Source: Acinetobacter sp. ANC 4910
Lineage (GTDB): Bacteria > Pseudomonadota > Gammaproteobacteria > Pseudomonadales > Moraxellaceae
Assembly (NCBI RefSeq): GCF_004331035.1
Contig: NZ_SJNT01000001.1
Coordinates: forward strand, 34-64,033
Direction of reading: 5' to 3'
DNA: 64,000 nt
Shown here: positions 36,433-46,168 of the stretch, in pieces
How positions within the stretch are numbered: the stretch's first letter is position 1
How the letters are laid out: the number at the start of each line of letters is the position of its first letter
Position numbers and translations under genes: made by a program
The notes under the pieces: generated by a model
Told to the model about the DNA's origin: nothing
Seen by the model: only the letters and a program-made list of their open reading frames with translations
The model's database searches: none

Positions 36433-37224
36433 ATGATTTCGCAAATTGCTCTCATTCAACGCATCGACGCGCTACTTCCCCAAACTCAATGTGGTTTATG
36501 TGGTCATCGAGATGGTTGCCTTCCCTACGCCAAAGCGATTGCAGAAGGAGAAGCAGCCAATAAATGCGTCCCAGGTGGACAGCCTGTGGCTGATGCTTTA
36601 GCTGAATTGCTAAAACGTCCATCTCTAAAAGCCGAGGAAAGCGTATGGCCACTTCAATCGGATGGTCGTCCGCAACGAATGAAAGCCATTATTCGAGAAG
36701 ATGAATGTATTGGTTGTACCAAATGTATTAGTGCATGCCCTGTCGATGCGATTATTGGATCAGGTAAACTCATGCACAGTGTCTTGGCTGATTTGTGCAC
36801 GGGCTGTGAACTTTGTATTCCACCCTGTCCAGTCGACTGCATTGATTTAGTCGAAGACTTGAATAGCTTACCGAATGAGATTGAGCGTACAACTGAACAA
36901 AACGATTTACGCCAGCGCTATTATGCTCATATTCAGCGTGAAGAAACTCGGCGCTTGCACCGCAAAGGACCTGTGGTACGTGCCGAGATTGATACCTCAT
37001 TATTTGCTCAATTCTCCACTCAACTTGATTCAGTACCTGTGATTGAGGTTGTAGATAAAACACCTACTGTAGCCAATCAAAATGCTCAATCAACTATTGA
37101 ATTGGCAAAGTTACGAACACAAATTAAAAAATTAGAAAAACAACTGAGTGTTCGTGAAGATGTAGCCAAGCGCGCTCAGTTGCTAACATTGACCGAACAA
37201 CTCAATGCATTGCAAGGGGTTTAA
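36433..37224 (+). CDS. rnfB: RnfB-type ferredoxin, without the membrane anchor
   Basis: A 263-residue iron-sulfur protein. Residues ~12-50 hold the RnfB-specific [4Fe-4S] motif [12 protein letters not shown] with a later cysteine in KCVPGG. Two bacterial ferredoxin clusters follow at ~95-140 ([12 protein letters not shown] and [12 protein letters not shown]). The C-terminal ~100 residues include a coiled-coil-like region ([18 protein letters not shown]). Classical RnfB begins with a membrane helix, which is absent here, and no rnfA, C, D, G or E is adjacent. It is 2 bases ahead of nth, as in other gammaproteobacteria where rnfB and nth are near each other. Confidence 0.85.
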   Translation: MISQIALIQRIDALLPQTQCGLCGHRDGCLPYAKAIAEGEAANKCVPGGQPVADALAELLKRPSLKAEESVWPLQSDGRPQRMKAIIREDECIGCTKCISACPVDAIIGSGKLMHSVLADLCTGCELCIPPCPVDCIDLVEDLNSLPNEIERTTEQNDLRQRYYAHIQREETRRLHRKGPVVRAEIDTSLFAQFSTQLDSVPVIEVVDKTPTVANQNAQSTIELAKLRTQIKKLEKQLSVREDVAKRAQLLTLTEQLNALQGV

Positions 37225-37226
37225 AC

Positions 37227-37925
37227 ATGACAACCAAAACGTCTACCGTTAAAAACATGACCAAGAAGCAAATTCAAACCTTCTTTGAACGTTTACGCGA
37301 TCAACGCCCCAACCCAACCACTGAATTAAACTTTTCAACACCATTTGAGCTGTTAATTGCTGTGACTTTATCGGCTCAAGCCACTGACGTGAGTGTCAAT
37401 AAAGCCACGGATAAATTATTCCCCATTGCCAATACCCCTGAAACCATTTTTGGACTGGGTGTCGAAGGACTCAAGCAATACATCAAAACCATTGGTTTAT
37501 ATAATTCCAAAGCTGAAAATGTCATTAAAACTTGCCAAATGTTAATTGAACGACATAACAGCGAAGTGCCCAATAATCGTGCTGACTTAGAAGCCTTACC
37601 CGGTGTTGGACGTAAAACTGCAAATGTAGTGCTGAATACCGCATTTGGACATCCGACCATGGCGGTGGATACGCATATTTTTCGATTAGGCAATCGGACT
37701 GGGTTGGCGGTAGGAAAAAATGTACTCGAAGTCGAACATCGACTGGTCAAAGTCATTCCTAAAGAATTTATGGTGGATGCACACCATTGGCTGATTCTGC
37801 ATGGTCGTTACTGCTGTATCGCACGTAAACCAAAGTGTTCTGAATGCGTGGTGTCAGATGTATGTAATTGGCCTGAGCGCTTTGAATTTGGGGCTACCCG
37901 CGCGATTCCTGTTAACAATATTTAA
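37227..37925 (+). CDS. nth: Endonuclease III
   Basis: A 232-residue DNA glycosylase/AP lyase for oxidised pyrimidines. The helix-hairpin-helix is LEALPGVGRKTANVVLNTAF with the catalytic lysine in GRKTA and aspartate in VDTHIFRLGNR. The C-terminal [4Fe-4S] cluster is CCIARKPKCSECVVSDVC. A second in-frame ATG lies 10 codons in (37257) and would give a length closer to E. coli Nth; the upstream start is kept because it directly follows the rnfB stop. Confidence 0.95.
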   Translation: MTTKTSTVKNMTKKQIQTFFERLRDQRPNPTTELNFSTPFELLIAVTLSAQATDVSVNKATDKLFPIANTPETIFGLGVEGLKQYIKTIGLYNSKAENVIKTCQMLIERHNSEVPNNRADLEALPGVGRKTANVVLNTAFGHPTMAVDTHIFRLGNRTGLAVGKNVLEVEHRLVKVIPKEFMVDAHHWLILHGRYCCIARKPKCSECVVSDVCNWPERFEFGATRAIPVNNI

Positions 37926-37976
37926 GGAGCACAGCGCATCTTGTGCTAGATACACTGTCATCCAAAAATCACGCTC

Positions 37977-38159
37977 TTATTTTTTAGGCTGTTTTTGTTT
38001 CAATTTCGGATGTAACTGATATTGAGGTTTTTCCGCGGTTTTACTTTCTTCTTTTTGCTTTTGTTGGGTTTCTCTTAACATTTTAAAGCTGATATACAAC
38101 AAACCTAACAACAGCGCTAAGCAAGCCACCACTAAAATGAATAAACCAATTTTTAACAA
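37977..38159 (-). CDS. Small single-pass membrane protein
   Basis: A 60-residue protein with one N-terminal hydrophobic helix (about 4-27, LFILVVACLALLLGLLYISF) and a strongly basic, Lys/Gln-rich tail (QQKQKEESK, PKLKQKQPKK), so it should lie in the inner membrane with the tail in the cytoplasm. Function unknown. It is downstream of adk on the same strand, beyond the adk terminator. Confidence 0.65.
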   Translation of the reverse strand: MLKIGLFILVVACLALLLGLLYISFKMLRETQQKQKEESKTAEKPQYQLHPKLKQKQPKK

Positions 38160-38189
38160 AATCGTATCCTCAAAAAGTTAGGACAAATA

Positions 38190-38224
38190 AAAAGAGCCCT
38201 AATATGACTTAGGACTCTTTTAAA
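38190..38224 (-). terminator. Terminator after adk
   Basis: AAAGAGCCCTAA and TTAGGACTCTTT form a 12-bp stem with one mismatch, flanked by A and T runs, 20 bases beyond the adk stop. Confidence 0.8.
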
Positions 38225-38244
38225 GTCAAAAACTCAGGTTTGAA

Positions 38245-38916
<672 letters not shown>

Positions 38917-38989
38917 TCATTTAAAACAATATGTATGATACTTCGAGCCAACAATTCTGCAGATCTAAACAGTCAGCATGAGTATCTAA

Positions 38990-40306
38990 TTATAAGAAAG
39001 CCACAAACAAATGTATTGTACCAGCTATAAATCCAGTGACCCCACCTAATACAATCAGAATCCATTCGTCTTCCTGAAATGCAGGACGTAACAGGTTCTG
39101 GAACTCTTTCGGCGTTAACTCTCGAATACGCTCTCGGAACATTTGAAAGATTTTCTGTGCACGGCTCGCATTGAACGCAGGGTCGCATACTGGCACCATC
39201 GTAATTTCAATTGAGCGATCAATCAAGTCCGTCTTGAGTTTTGCGTACTCTTTTGGCCCTAAAGATAACTGTAATGATGTTCTAACCAGTGGAGTTTCCA
39301 TAATCTGATTAATATGACGCTTGACGATACGACGCGTTTTGTCTTTTTTACTGCCATACATCATTTCAGTCATGATGGATTTTAACGTAATCAGGTCTTC
39401 TGTGACTACACTCGCAAATACATCCGATACTTCTTCCTGACGCTTCATGAACGCACCTTGGATATTATACGTTCCAATTCTAGGCCAGACAGGTTTAACC
39501 CAAGGAAACTTACGATCTTTAGTTAATTCAGTCAGTTGTGGGTAACGCACATAATGTGGCTCTATCGGGTTAAAGACCATCCAGATTGCAATCCAGTTGG
39601 TTAAAAAACCCCAAACTGATGCCCAAAACGGAACTGTCCAGTGCCAAGGCACCACAAACCACACAATCATTTGGAACACGCCAAAAAACATTCCAATTAG
39701 GGCACTAATGTGCCAAATGAAATTGATTTCTTTCTGTCCCACTTTTAAGAACATACGCACCATTAAACGACGATCACCCTCCATTTGGCTGACCACCATT
39801 TCACGCATGTTAACCAATGACTCGACGTTCACAGTTAATTCTGTTACCAGTTCTCTTAACACTTCTGGAAGCTGCTTGTGCGCCTGTGCATAGATACGGC
39901 GTTTAATGGAATAAGGTAGATTTTCCCAAAGTACGGCGTTGCGATCGACCATCACTTCATCAATTAGATGTTCCAGTTCAAAGCCAACCTGTTCACCGAT
40001 AATACGCGCCATATCTTCAGGATCCATGGCATCTAGAAATTCGCGCAAAGAACCCAATTTAGACAAGGTGTTATCGGTAATGATGCCTGAGATGCGTCCT
40101 GCCTTTCGCGGTACAATCCCCTGCCAACCCACAGGCAAAGGTCCCAAATGGAATCCCCAAAAAGTAATTGGATAGAACACCATTTTTAACGCCATCCAGA
40201 CGTGTGCCCAGGTCACAAATGCAGTTACAGGAATAATGCTCAGCACAGCCCAAAAATCGGGACGATTCAAAAAGGTTTGCCACAACTGATTGATGTACTC
40301 AAGCAT
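38990..40306 (-). CDS. DUF445 family membrane protein
   Basis: A 438-residue membrane protein. The family hallmark appears twice: near the N-terminus (HVWMALKMVFYPITFWG, then GWQGIVPRKAG) and in the middle (VWGFLTNWIAIWMVFNP). Hydrophobic segments lie at ~15-45, ~205-260 and at the extreme C-terminus (LIVLGGVTGFIAGTIHLFVA). Function is unknown for the family; a structural or envelope role is only a guess. Upstream of adk on the same strand with an 85-base gap. Confidence 0.88.
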   Translation of the reverse strand: MLEYINQLWQTFLNRPDFWAVLSIIPVTAFVTWAHVWMALKMVFYPITFWGFHLGPLPVGWQGIVPRKAGRISGIITDNTLSKLGSLREFLDAMDPEDMARIIGEQVGFELEHLIDEVMVDRNAVLWENLPYSIKRRIYAQAHKQLPEVLRELVTELTVNVESLVNMREMVVSQMEGDRRLMVRMFLKVGQKEINFIWHISALIGMFFGVFQMIVWFVVPWHWTVPFWASVWGFLTNWIAIWMVFNPIEPHYVRYPQLTELTKDRKFPWVKPVWPRIGTYNIQGAFMKRQEEVSDVFASVVTEDLITLKSIMTEMMYGSKKDKTRRIVKRHINQIMETPLVRTSLQLSLGPKEYAKLKTDLIDRSIEITMVPVCDPAFNASRAQKIFQMFRERIRELTPKEFQNLLRPAFQEDEWILIVLGGVTGFIAGTIHLFVAFL

Positions 40307-40365
40307 GCATATTTTCCAAAATAATGACTAAATAACAGAGATTAATTCTTAATTTTTTAAACAGG

Positions 40366-40890
40366 TTATTTTCTGCCTAAGCCCATACTTAATGTATAAG
40401 AGAATTGTATTTTCGGTTCTATGTGTTCTACAACCACACCCTCACGATTTTTTAATTCTTCTCCTGCCCCAAGCCCGACACTGAATGTGCTAATACGATC
40501 TTTGTTCAACAAAACATATGCAAGATCCACACCCGCACCTAAGCGAGTTTCATCTTTATTGTCCACTTGCTTACTGGCAATGTGACCTGCATAAGCCCCC
40601 ACATAATACCCGTTTTTATCCTTCCCCGTGAAATAGTAAGGATATCTAAAACCAATTTGTGTTCCAAAAGGCGAATCATCAGTAAGAAAAAAACCTGCTT
40701 TGGCATAGGCAATACCATAAGGATTGACCCATTCTGTATTTAAGTGAATCAGTTGTTGGGTTACCCCTGCACCCAGATTCCACATACTGGCACTTTCAGG
40801 CGTCAATTTAGCATCTGGTAAATAATGATCTTGTGCGTAAGCTGTATTGAATAATGTTATCAATGCTAACAAGGGATAAACTCTTGTCAT
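40366..40890 (-). CDS. Exported protein, probably outer-membrane beta-barrel-like
   Basis: A 174-residue protein I cannot name. A signal peptide (MTRVYPLLALITLFNTAYA) is followed by alternating strands such as GIAYAKAGFFLTDDSPFGTQ, GYYVGAYAGHIASK and FSVGLGAGEELKN, and it ends FSYTLSMGLGRK, which suggests a small outer-membrane barrel. I chose the ATG at 40890 because AAAGGTGA lies 5 bases upstream; the open frame extends to 41031 but puts residues ahead of the signal peptide. It diverges from mrdA. Confidence 0.75.
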   Translation of the reverse strand: MTRVYPLLALITLFNTAYAQDHYLPDAKLTPESASMWNLGAGVTQQLIHLNTEWVNPYGIAYAKAGFFLTDDSPFGTQIGFRYPYYFTGKDKNGYYVGAYAGHIASKQVDNKDETRLGAGVDLAYVLLNKDRISTFSVGLGAGEELKNREGVVVEHIEPKIQFSYTLSMGLGRK

Positions 40891-41141
40891 TATTGTCACC
40901 TTTGTCCTTATTTTAATTGTGCATGCATTCCAAATTTTTTGCATGTTTTTGACTTTAACAGAATTGTTTCTATTCTTATATACAACACCTGATCTTTTTA
41001 CTGTCTGTAAAGTCAAAACACCCTGTTGCAATAAAACAACCTCGCCCCGACTAGTTCCAACAGATAAGCATTATCAAAGCCTGTGACTTGAGTTAGAATA
41101 GCGCCTTCCTGATTCTCCCCCACAGTGTAAGTCAATCGCGT

Positions 41142-43187
41142 ATGAAGCAGCACTTTCCTTTAAAAAATGTCCAACAAGAAAAGCGCATTTATCGCAATCG
41201 AGTGTTTATCTCTGTCGGGATTGTCAGCTTTTTTATGTTGCTGTTGGTGGCACGTTATGCCTACTTGCAGATTATGCAATATCAACAGTTTTCGACGGCA
41301 TCGGATCAAAACCGTATTCGACTTCAACCGCTTGCACCTGCTCGTGGCTATATTTATGACCGTAATGGTATTTTATTGGCCGATAACTATCCTGTCTTTA
41401 CGGCAACGATGAGCCGTGCAGATGTCGAAGATATTGATGACACAGTAAAGCGCCTTACGCCAGTTTTGAGTTTGACTGATGAAGATATTGAACGCTTCCT
41501 GTCTCGGATTAAAACCTCGAAGAAAACCGAACGTGTTTCGATTAAACTTAATTTAACTGAAACGGATATTGCCAAATTCAGTGAAGTTAAATTCCAGTTT
41601 CCTGGGGTCAATATAGAGACCCAAATGACCCGTTATTATCCACATGGCGAACTGTTTGCCCATGTGATTGGTTATGTGGGTCGTATTAATGACAAAGAAC
41701 TAAAAAGTATTGATAAAGACTTGTATGCAGGCACCAACCTCATTGGAAAAATTGGGGTGGAAAAATCCTATGAGGAACTCTTGCATGGCGTACCCGGTAA
41801 TGAATCTGTCGAAGCCGATGCACATGGTAATGTCCTGCGCCATTTAGGTCGTAAAGAACCCGTTCGTGGTAATGATTTATACCTTTCGCTCGATTATGGC
41901 TTACAGACTGTCGCTACCGAGCAATTGGCAGGACGTCGTGGCGCCATTGTTGCGATGGATCCCCGTACAGGAGAAATCCTTGCGCTGGTTTCTAGCCCAA
42001 GCTTTAACCCAAACTTGTTTGTTACAGGGATTAGCCATACCGACTATAGCGGTTTACGCGACAACCTTGATCAACCACTTTATAACCGTGCAGTACAAGG
42101 GGCATATCCACCGGGTTCAACCATTAAACCCATGTTTGGTTTAGGCGGTATTCACTACGGCTATATCGACTGGGGTACCGCAATTTCTGATCATGGCTAC
42201 TTTACTCTGCCGGGTGACTCCCATAAATTCCGTGACTGGAAAAAATCGGGGCACGGTGTAGTCAATTTGCATAAAGCCCAAGTCGTCTCCTGCGATACCT
42301 TCTATTATGTGCTCTCTTACCGTATGGGTATTGAGAAAATGAATGCTTGGATGCGCCAATTTGGCTTCGGTCAAAAAACAGGGGTAGATTTACCGAGTGA
42401 AAGTGAAGGGCTATATCCAAATCCTGACTGGAAAATGCGTACTCGTAAAAGTAAATGGTTAAAAGGTGAAACAATTTCTGTGAGTATTGGACAGGGTGCT
42501 TTTACCGCAACGCCATTACAACTGGCTATGGCTACAGCAATCACTGCCAATCATGGTGCACATGTCATCCCACATGTATTACAAACCAGTAAAGGGGCTA
42601 AACCACATAAAGTTTTAAATGCACCCGATGGACATATTCAGTTTAATGGTAAAGATGAAGACTGGGTACAAATGCGAGATGCCATGGTAGATGTAATTGA
42701 AACTGGTACAGGTCGCGGTATTCGGACGCCAATGTATAAAATTGCAGGAAAAACAGGTACAGCACAGGTCAAAAGTATTGCTCAAGGGAAAAAGTATAAT
42801 GAAGCTTTACTGACCGAACGTCAGTTAGATCACGGTCTCTTTGTGGGTTTCGCGCCTGCAGAAAATCCTGAAATTGCAATTGCTGTAGTTTGGGAAAATG
42901 GTCGTCATGGTGGTTCTGCTGCACAATTGGCACGACCTGTATTTGACTATTGGTTGATGCAACGTAAAAAGAACCCGATTAAACCTGAAGGGCATCAAAT
43001 TAGTGGCGGATTGATGACTGCTGGTATTAAACCGGGTGAATTGCCAAGTGGTTCTGGCGCAGCTCCAACGTCTGCAACAACAGGCTCTCAGGCGCGACCA
43101 GCAAGCTCAACCACTCACACAGCTCCGCAAGCTGCTACTCCTACCACCCCAGCCGCTCCTGCGGCTGCAGCGGATGATGTCGAATAA
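41142..43187 (+). CDS. mrdA: Penicillin-binding protein 2
   Basis: A 681-residue class B transpeptidase required for cell elongation and rod shape. One membrane helix at ~20-42; pedestal domain with RGYIYDRNG; transpeptidase with the active serine in YPPGSTIKP (~330), SCD (~382) and KTGTAQ (~540). The C-terminal ~50 residues are an Ala/Pro/Thr/Ser-rich tail (about 630-681) that E. coli PBP2 lacks. The stop overlaps the rsmD start. No rodA follows. Confidence 0.95.
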   Translation: MKQHFPLKNVQQEKRIYRNRVFISVGIVSFFMLLLVARYAYLQIMQYQQFSTASDQNRIRLQPLAPARGYIYDRNGILLADNYPVFTATMSRADVEDIDDTVKRLTPVLSLTDEDIERFLSRIKTSKKTERVSIKLNLTETDIAKFSEVKFQFPGVNIETQMTRYYPHGELFAHVIGYVGRINDKELKSIDKDLYAGTNLIGKIGVEKSYEELLHGVPGNESVEADAHGNVLRHLGRKEPVRGNDLYLSLDYGLQTVATEQLAGRRGAIVAMDPRTGEILALVSSPSFNPNLFVTGISHTDYSGLRDNLDQPLYNRAVQGAYPPGSTIKPMFGLGGIHYGYIDWGTAISDHGYFTLPGDSHKFRDWKKSGHGVVNLHKAQVVSCDTFYYVLSYRMGIEKMNAWMRQFGFGQKTGVDLPSESEGLYPNPDWKMRTRKSKWLKGETISVSIGQGAFTATPLQLAMATAITANHGAHVIPHVLQTSKGAKPHKVLNAPDGHIQFNGKDEDWVQMRDAMVDVIETGTGRGIRTPMYKIAGKTGTAQVKSIAQGKKYNEALLTERQLDHGLFVGFAPAENPEIAIAVVWENGRHGGSAAQLARPVFDYWLMQRKKNPIKPEGHQISGGLMTAGIKPGELPSGSGAAPTSATTGSQARPASSTTHTAPQAATPTTPAAPAAAADDVE

Positions 43188-43741
43188 TGAAAAATCAACT
43201 CAGAATTATTGGCGGAGAGTGGAAACGCCGCCAACTCGCTTTTGCCAGTATTGAAGGACTGCGCCCAACCCCTGACCGCGTCCGCGAAACCTTGTTTAAC
43301 TGGTTAATGTGGGATATTCAAAATGCACAAGTCCTCGATTTGTGTACAGGTTCTGGAGCTTTAAGTTTTGAAGCCCTATCACGTGGTGCAAAACATGTCA
43401 CGATGATTGAACCTAACCAAACTCAGGCACAATTTCTAAAGCAGAATATTCAATTATTAAAAGCAGAAAATTGCCAATTAAAAGTGACCACTGCTCAACA
43501 AGCACTCGTGGCACTAAAGTCAAGTTTTGATCTGGTGTTTTTAGATCCACCCTATAGCTTAAATCTTTGGGAAGAACTGGCAAAACTCACTGATCCGCTG
43601 ATTGCTGAAAATGGGTTGATTTATATTGAGGCCGACCGTGAGCTCAACATGCTGAATTTACCGCACAGTTGGCAATCTATAAAACAAACCAAAGCTGGTA
43701 CAGTCCGAGCAGCCTTATATAAAAAAGTGACACGTTCTTAA
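43187..43741 (+). CDS. rsmD: 16S rRNA (guanine-966-N2)-methyltransferase
   Basis: A 184-residue class I methyltransferase that modifies G966 of 16S rRNA. Conserved parts: RIIGGEWKRRQL, LRPTPDRVRETLFNWL, SAM motif DLCTGSGALSFEALSRGA and catalytic LDPPYSL. Its ATG shares bases with the stop of mrdA (TAATGA), so the two are translationally coupled. Confidence 0.95.
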   Translation: MKNQLRIIGGEWKRRQLAFASIEGLRPTPDRVRETLFNWLMWDIQNAQVLDLCTGSGALSFEALSRGAKHVTMIEPNQTQAQFLKQNIQLLKAENCQLKVTTAQQALVALKSSFDLVFLDPPYSLNLWEELAKLTDPLIAENGLIYIEADRELNMLNLPHSWQSIKQTKAGTVRAALYKKVTRS

Positions 43742-43829
43742 TGCATATGTAATTTTAAGCCAGTTATGCACACCCTGCTTCGACTGGCTTAAAATGATAA
43801 ATGCAACAGCTCAACACCATACACTTGCA

Positions 43830-44018
43830 TTAACGTTGTGGTGGTTGGTTATGATCATTATGCTGATTATAGGAGTAGTCATTCTGATTAGAATCAGGTC
43901 GATGATCTGAATCATGATGTGGAGAGGGTCTATTGTGCCGATGATCCCAATCATCATGCCACAGGCATCCAGTGAGTAAACTCACGGTTAAAACCAATAA
44001 CACAATATTTTTAATCAT
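43830..44018 (-). CDS. Small His/Asp-rich lipoprotein
   Basis: A 62-residue lipoprotein: MIKNIVLLVLTVSL leader with lipobox LLTGC (Cys 18), then a tail very rich in His, Asp and Asn (HDDWDHRHNRPSPHHDSDHR). No domain is recognisable. It resembles the two other small lipoproteins just upstream (44213-44422, 44692-44985), which all start MIK and share the leader style. The His/Asp content could bind divalent metals, which is speculation. Confidence 0.7.
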   Translation of the reverse strand: MIKNIVLLVLTVSLLTGCLWHDDWDHRHNRPSPHHDSDHRPDSNQNDYSYNQHNDHNQPPQR

Positions 44019-44212
44019 TATTTTTTCCTAAGCTTTTATCCAATTTTTATTATTTCTGATTCAGAAATTCTAAATAGCAATATTTTTTTGCTGTCTATTC
44101 CCAGCCAACAATACCCAGCCTTGCAAGATAATGCTGTTCAATAACATTAAAGAAGTTGGTTTTAAAATAAAAACCAGATGGAAAAACCAATCTCCATCTG
44201 GTGCATTGATAC

Positions 44213-44422
44213 TCATAAATCAATTAAAGGGTATCGAGTAAAGTCAACTTTAGGAGATGAACCATTATTGTCATTCATATATTTTTGATGAGATGGTTCT
44301 GGTTGATAATCAGTTTGTTGAAGCATTGGACTTGTATTTGAATGATCCATGCCTGTGCTATGTGACATACAACCCATCATCAAGCCTGTACTTAGTACTA
44401 GCAATAAGGTTGATTTTATCAT
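44213..44422 (-). CDS. Small lipoprotein, second of three
   Basis: A 69-residue lipoprotein with leader MIKSTLLLVLSTGL and lipobox LMMGC (Cys 18). The mature part is Ser/His/Asn-rich (MSHSTGMDHSNTSP) without a known domain. The leader is clearly related to that of the neighbours, suggesting duplication, but the tail has diverged. Separated by ~190-270 bases from each neighbour, so each may have its own promoter. Confidence 0.65.
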   Translation of the reverse strand: MIKSTLLLVLSTGLMMGCMSHSTGMDHSNTSPMLQQTDYQPEPSHQKYMNDNNGSSPKVDFTRYPLIDL

Positions 44423-44691
44423 TTTCCTTCCCCTTTTTACTAGGGTCGAATCTTTATTATTCTCCTTTAAAGCAATTTAGGGGTTTTCAATTTGTGCTTT
44501 TTTTGTACTATTTTTTAAAATACGTCTACTCTATCACTAATAGAAAATTGCGATAAATAAAAACGGCGCTAAAACAATTATGTTCTTGTCTTCAATTTTT
44601 CAAAAATTATCTCCTGCAACTCCTAGCATAAAGTTAAATAAGAAGAACATCCTCTTATTTAACGAGATCTTCAGCATCCTTGAAAATTCAG

Positions 44692-44985
44692 CTAATGTGG
44701 TAATGGTCTAGTCTGCTTATGATTTGGTCGATCTGGTCGATGATCAGGAGGCCTACCTTCAGGCGGACGGTGCTCTGGTGGTCTATTTTCTGGAGGACGA
44801 TGCTCAGAAGGACGATCATGCGGAGGTCGATAAGCTGGACGCCCATCCCACCCATAACCATAAGATGGTCGATGATCATAGTCATATGAATAACGATGAT
44901 CATGGTCATACCAATCATCATCATACCAAACACAACCCGACAACATAATGACCAAAAAAGTGGATAACACAATTAGTTTTATCAT
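44692..44985 (-). CDS. Small lipoprotein with RPPE/HRPP repeats, third of three
   Basis: A 97-residue lipoprotein with leader MIKLIVLSTFLVIM and lipobox LSGC (Cys 18), sharing the CxWxDD start of the mature part with the 43830-44018 gene (CVWYDDDW against CLWHDDW). A Tyr/Asp/His block is followed by about six copies of a five-residue unit of the type HRPPE (roughly residues 58-85). At the DNA level this is a short tandem repeat that could vary in copy number. An overlapping frame on the same strand (44688-44972) is a shadow of it. Confidence 0.75.
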   Translation of the reverse strand: MIKLIVLSTFLVIMLSGCVWYDDDWYDHDHRYSYDYDHRPSYGYGWDGRPAYRPPHDRPSEHRPPENRPPEHRPPEGRPPDHRPDRPNHKQTRPLPH

Positions 44986-45630
44986 AATGTTCCCCTTGCA
45001 AATGGGAGTACTTGTTCATTATTCAGGATAAGCATGGATAAAAAACAAGCAACTTGTTCTTTTTTTGTTATGGCAAAATAAATGTACTTTTATGACTTAA
45101 TGTCTGTATTTCCATTCATTAAAAATAGATGTTATTCCGTCACCTTAACGCTTTTTATCGAACAGTTATTCTTTAGGCTAGAGCAATAAGAGCTAGCTAT
45201 TCAATATTCAAATCACGTTGATGAATACCCTCAATTAAAATACTTTAAAATATATTGTATTAATTAAATATATTTATTTTTTGTGCAATACATCACAACT
45301 AGAAATAATTTCTTACAAGTCTCGCTTAGCCCACCCAGACGTAAAACAGCGTTTGTCGCACAGGTTTGTGTGTTTTAAGTAAGTGAAAATTGTCTGATGA
45401 CATCGCATTGAAATGTTTAAATACAAATTCTGCCGACTGTTTCACCCAGTCGTTACTCTAGCTACACAGTTTGCACATTATTGTATTATTCACGTAATTC
45501 ATTCTGTTTCGCTTTGTTGTTTTAATTGATTGAATGCCTGTGAATACTTAGCATGAGTTCTGTTCTGACTTAAGTGATGATAAGTAGAACAGCTTTAATT
45601 TTATCTCGTTAATAACACAGGATGCCTATT
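44986..45630. other. Long AT-rich noncoding stretch
   Basis: About 645 bases with no credible gene on either strand. It must hold the promoter of the small secreted protein at 45631 and of the lipoprotein ending at 44692. I see no terminator-like hairpin or recognisable RNA here. Confidence 0.5.
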
Positions 45631-45840
45631 ATGAAATTAACTCATATCCTACTTGCAACAACCTTTGCTGCTGCCGCAACTACAACTTTTGCTGCAACTG
45701 AAAAACAACCTCAAACCGAAGAAAAAGTGATTGTTTCAACACAAGAACAACCTGAAACGTCTGCAATTGAAGGGACTGCGGCTCAACCCAGCACTCAACC
45801 TGCTGTAGATTCTGCAAGCGAAGCGACACCTGCACAATAA
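45631..45840 (+). CDS. Small secreted Gln/Thr/Ala-rich protein
   Basis: A 69-residue exported protein: a Sec signal (MKLTHILLATTFAAAATTTF, cleavage near FAA) followed by ~45 residues of low complexity (KQPQTEEKV, QPSTQPAVDSASEATPAQ) likely to be disordered. No domain is recognisable. I start at 45631 because AGGA lies at good spacing upstream; an in-frame ATG at 45622 overlaps that site. The two strong hairpins after the stop support it as a real transcription unit. Confidence 0.65.
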   Translation: MKLTHILLATTFAAAATTTFAATEKQPQTEEKVIVSTQEQPETSAIEGTAAQPSTQPAVDSASEATPAQ

Positions 45841-45858
45841 AGCATAGCGCACCAGTTT

Positions 45859-45940
45859 TCTAAGACCTTCACTCCACCTCATTCACTCGAAGGTCTTAGA
45901 AATTCTCAGGTGAGTCAGCGTATTCTGTCTCACCTGAATT
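45859..45940 (+). terminator. Tandem hairpins after the small secreted protein gene
   Basis: First stem TCTAAGACCTTC / GAAGGTCTTAGA (45859-45900, 12 bp perfect). Second stem TCAGGTGAG / CTCACCTGA (45906-45937, 9 bp perfect) followed by ATTTT. The second has the shape of an intrinsic terminator. Confidence 0.75.
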
Positions 45941-46094
45941 TTCCAAGAAATATATAATTATCTAAAATTCCTGAATCATAAATATAGTTAATTATGATGA
46001 TTCCCATGACATCAACTATGATTAAAATTTTAATAAATCTAATAAAATCATATAAATATTAAAAATATCAAACCCAACTCGAAACCTATTTATG

Positions 46095-46120
46095 CAAGCT
46101 ATCCACTATGGCATAGCTTG
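46095..46120 (+). promoter_or_regulatory. Dyad upstream of the aromatic hydroxylase gene
   Basis: CAAGCTAT (46095-46102) and ATAGCTTG (46113-46120) form a perfect 8-bp inverted repeat with a 10-base spacer, 48 bases ahead of the hydroxylase start. It could be an operator. The rest of 45941-46168 is AT-rich with nothing I recognise. Confidence 0.4.
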
Positions 46121-46168
46121 TTTGCAGTCATGACTTCACCGTTAATAGCATCATTGTGAATGGATTGA

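Noticed and set aside
39597..39893. 98-codon plus-strand frame antisense to the DUF445 gene
   Set aside because: The minus-strand frame has family hallmarks while this one has none.
44257..44556. 99-codon plus-strand frame
   Set aside because: Antisense to a lipoprotein gene and AT-rich with no recognisable protein features.
44688..44972. 94-codon open frame rich in Met/Ile on the minus strand
   Set aside because: It is a frame-shifted shadow of the repeat-bearing lipoprotein at 44692-44985, which has a proper lipobox.
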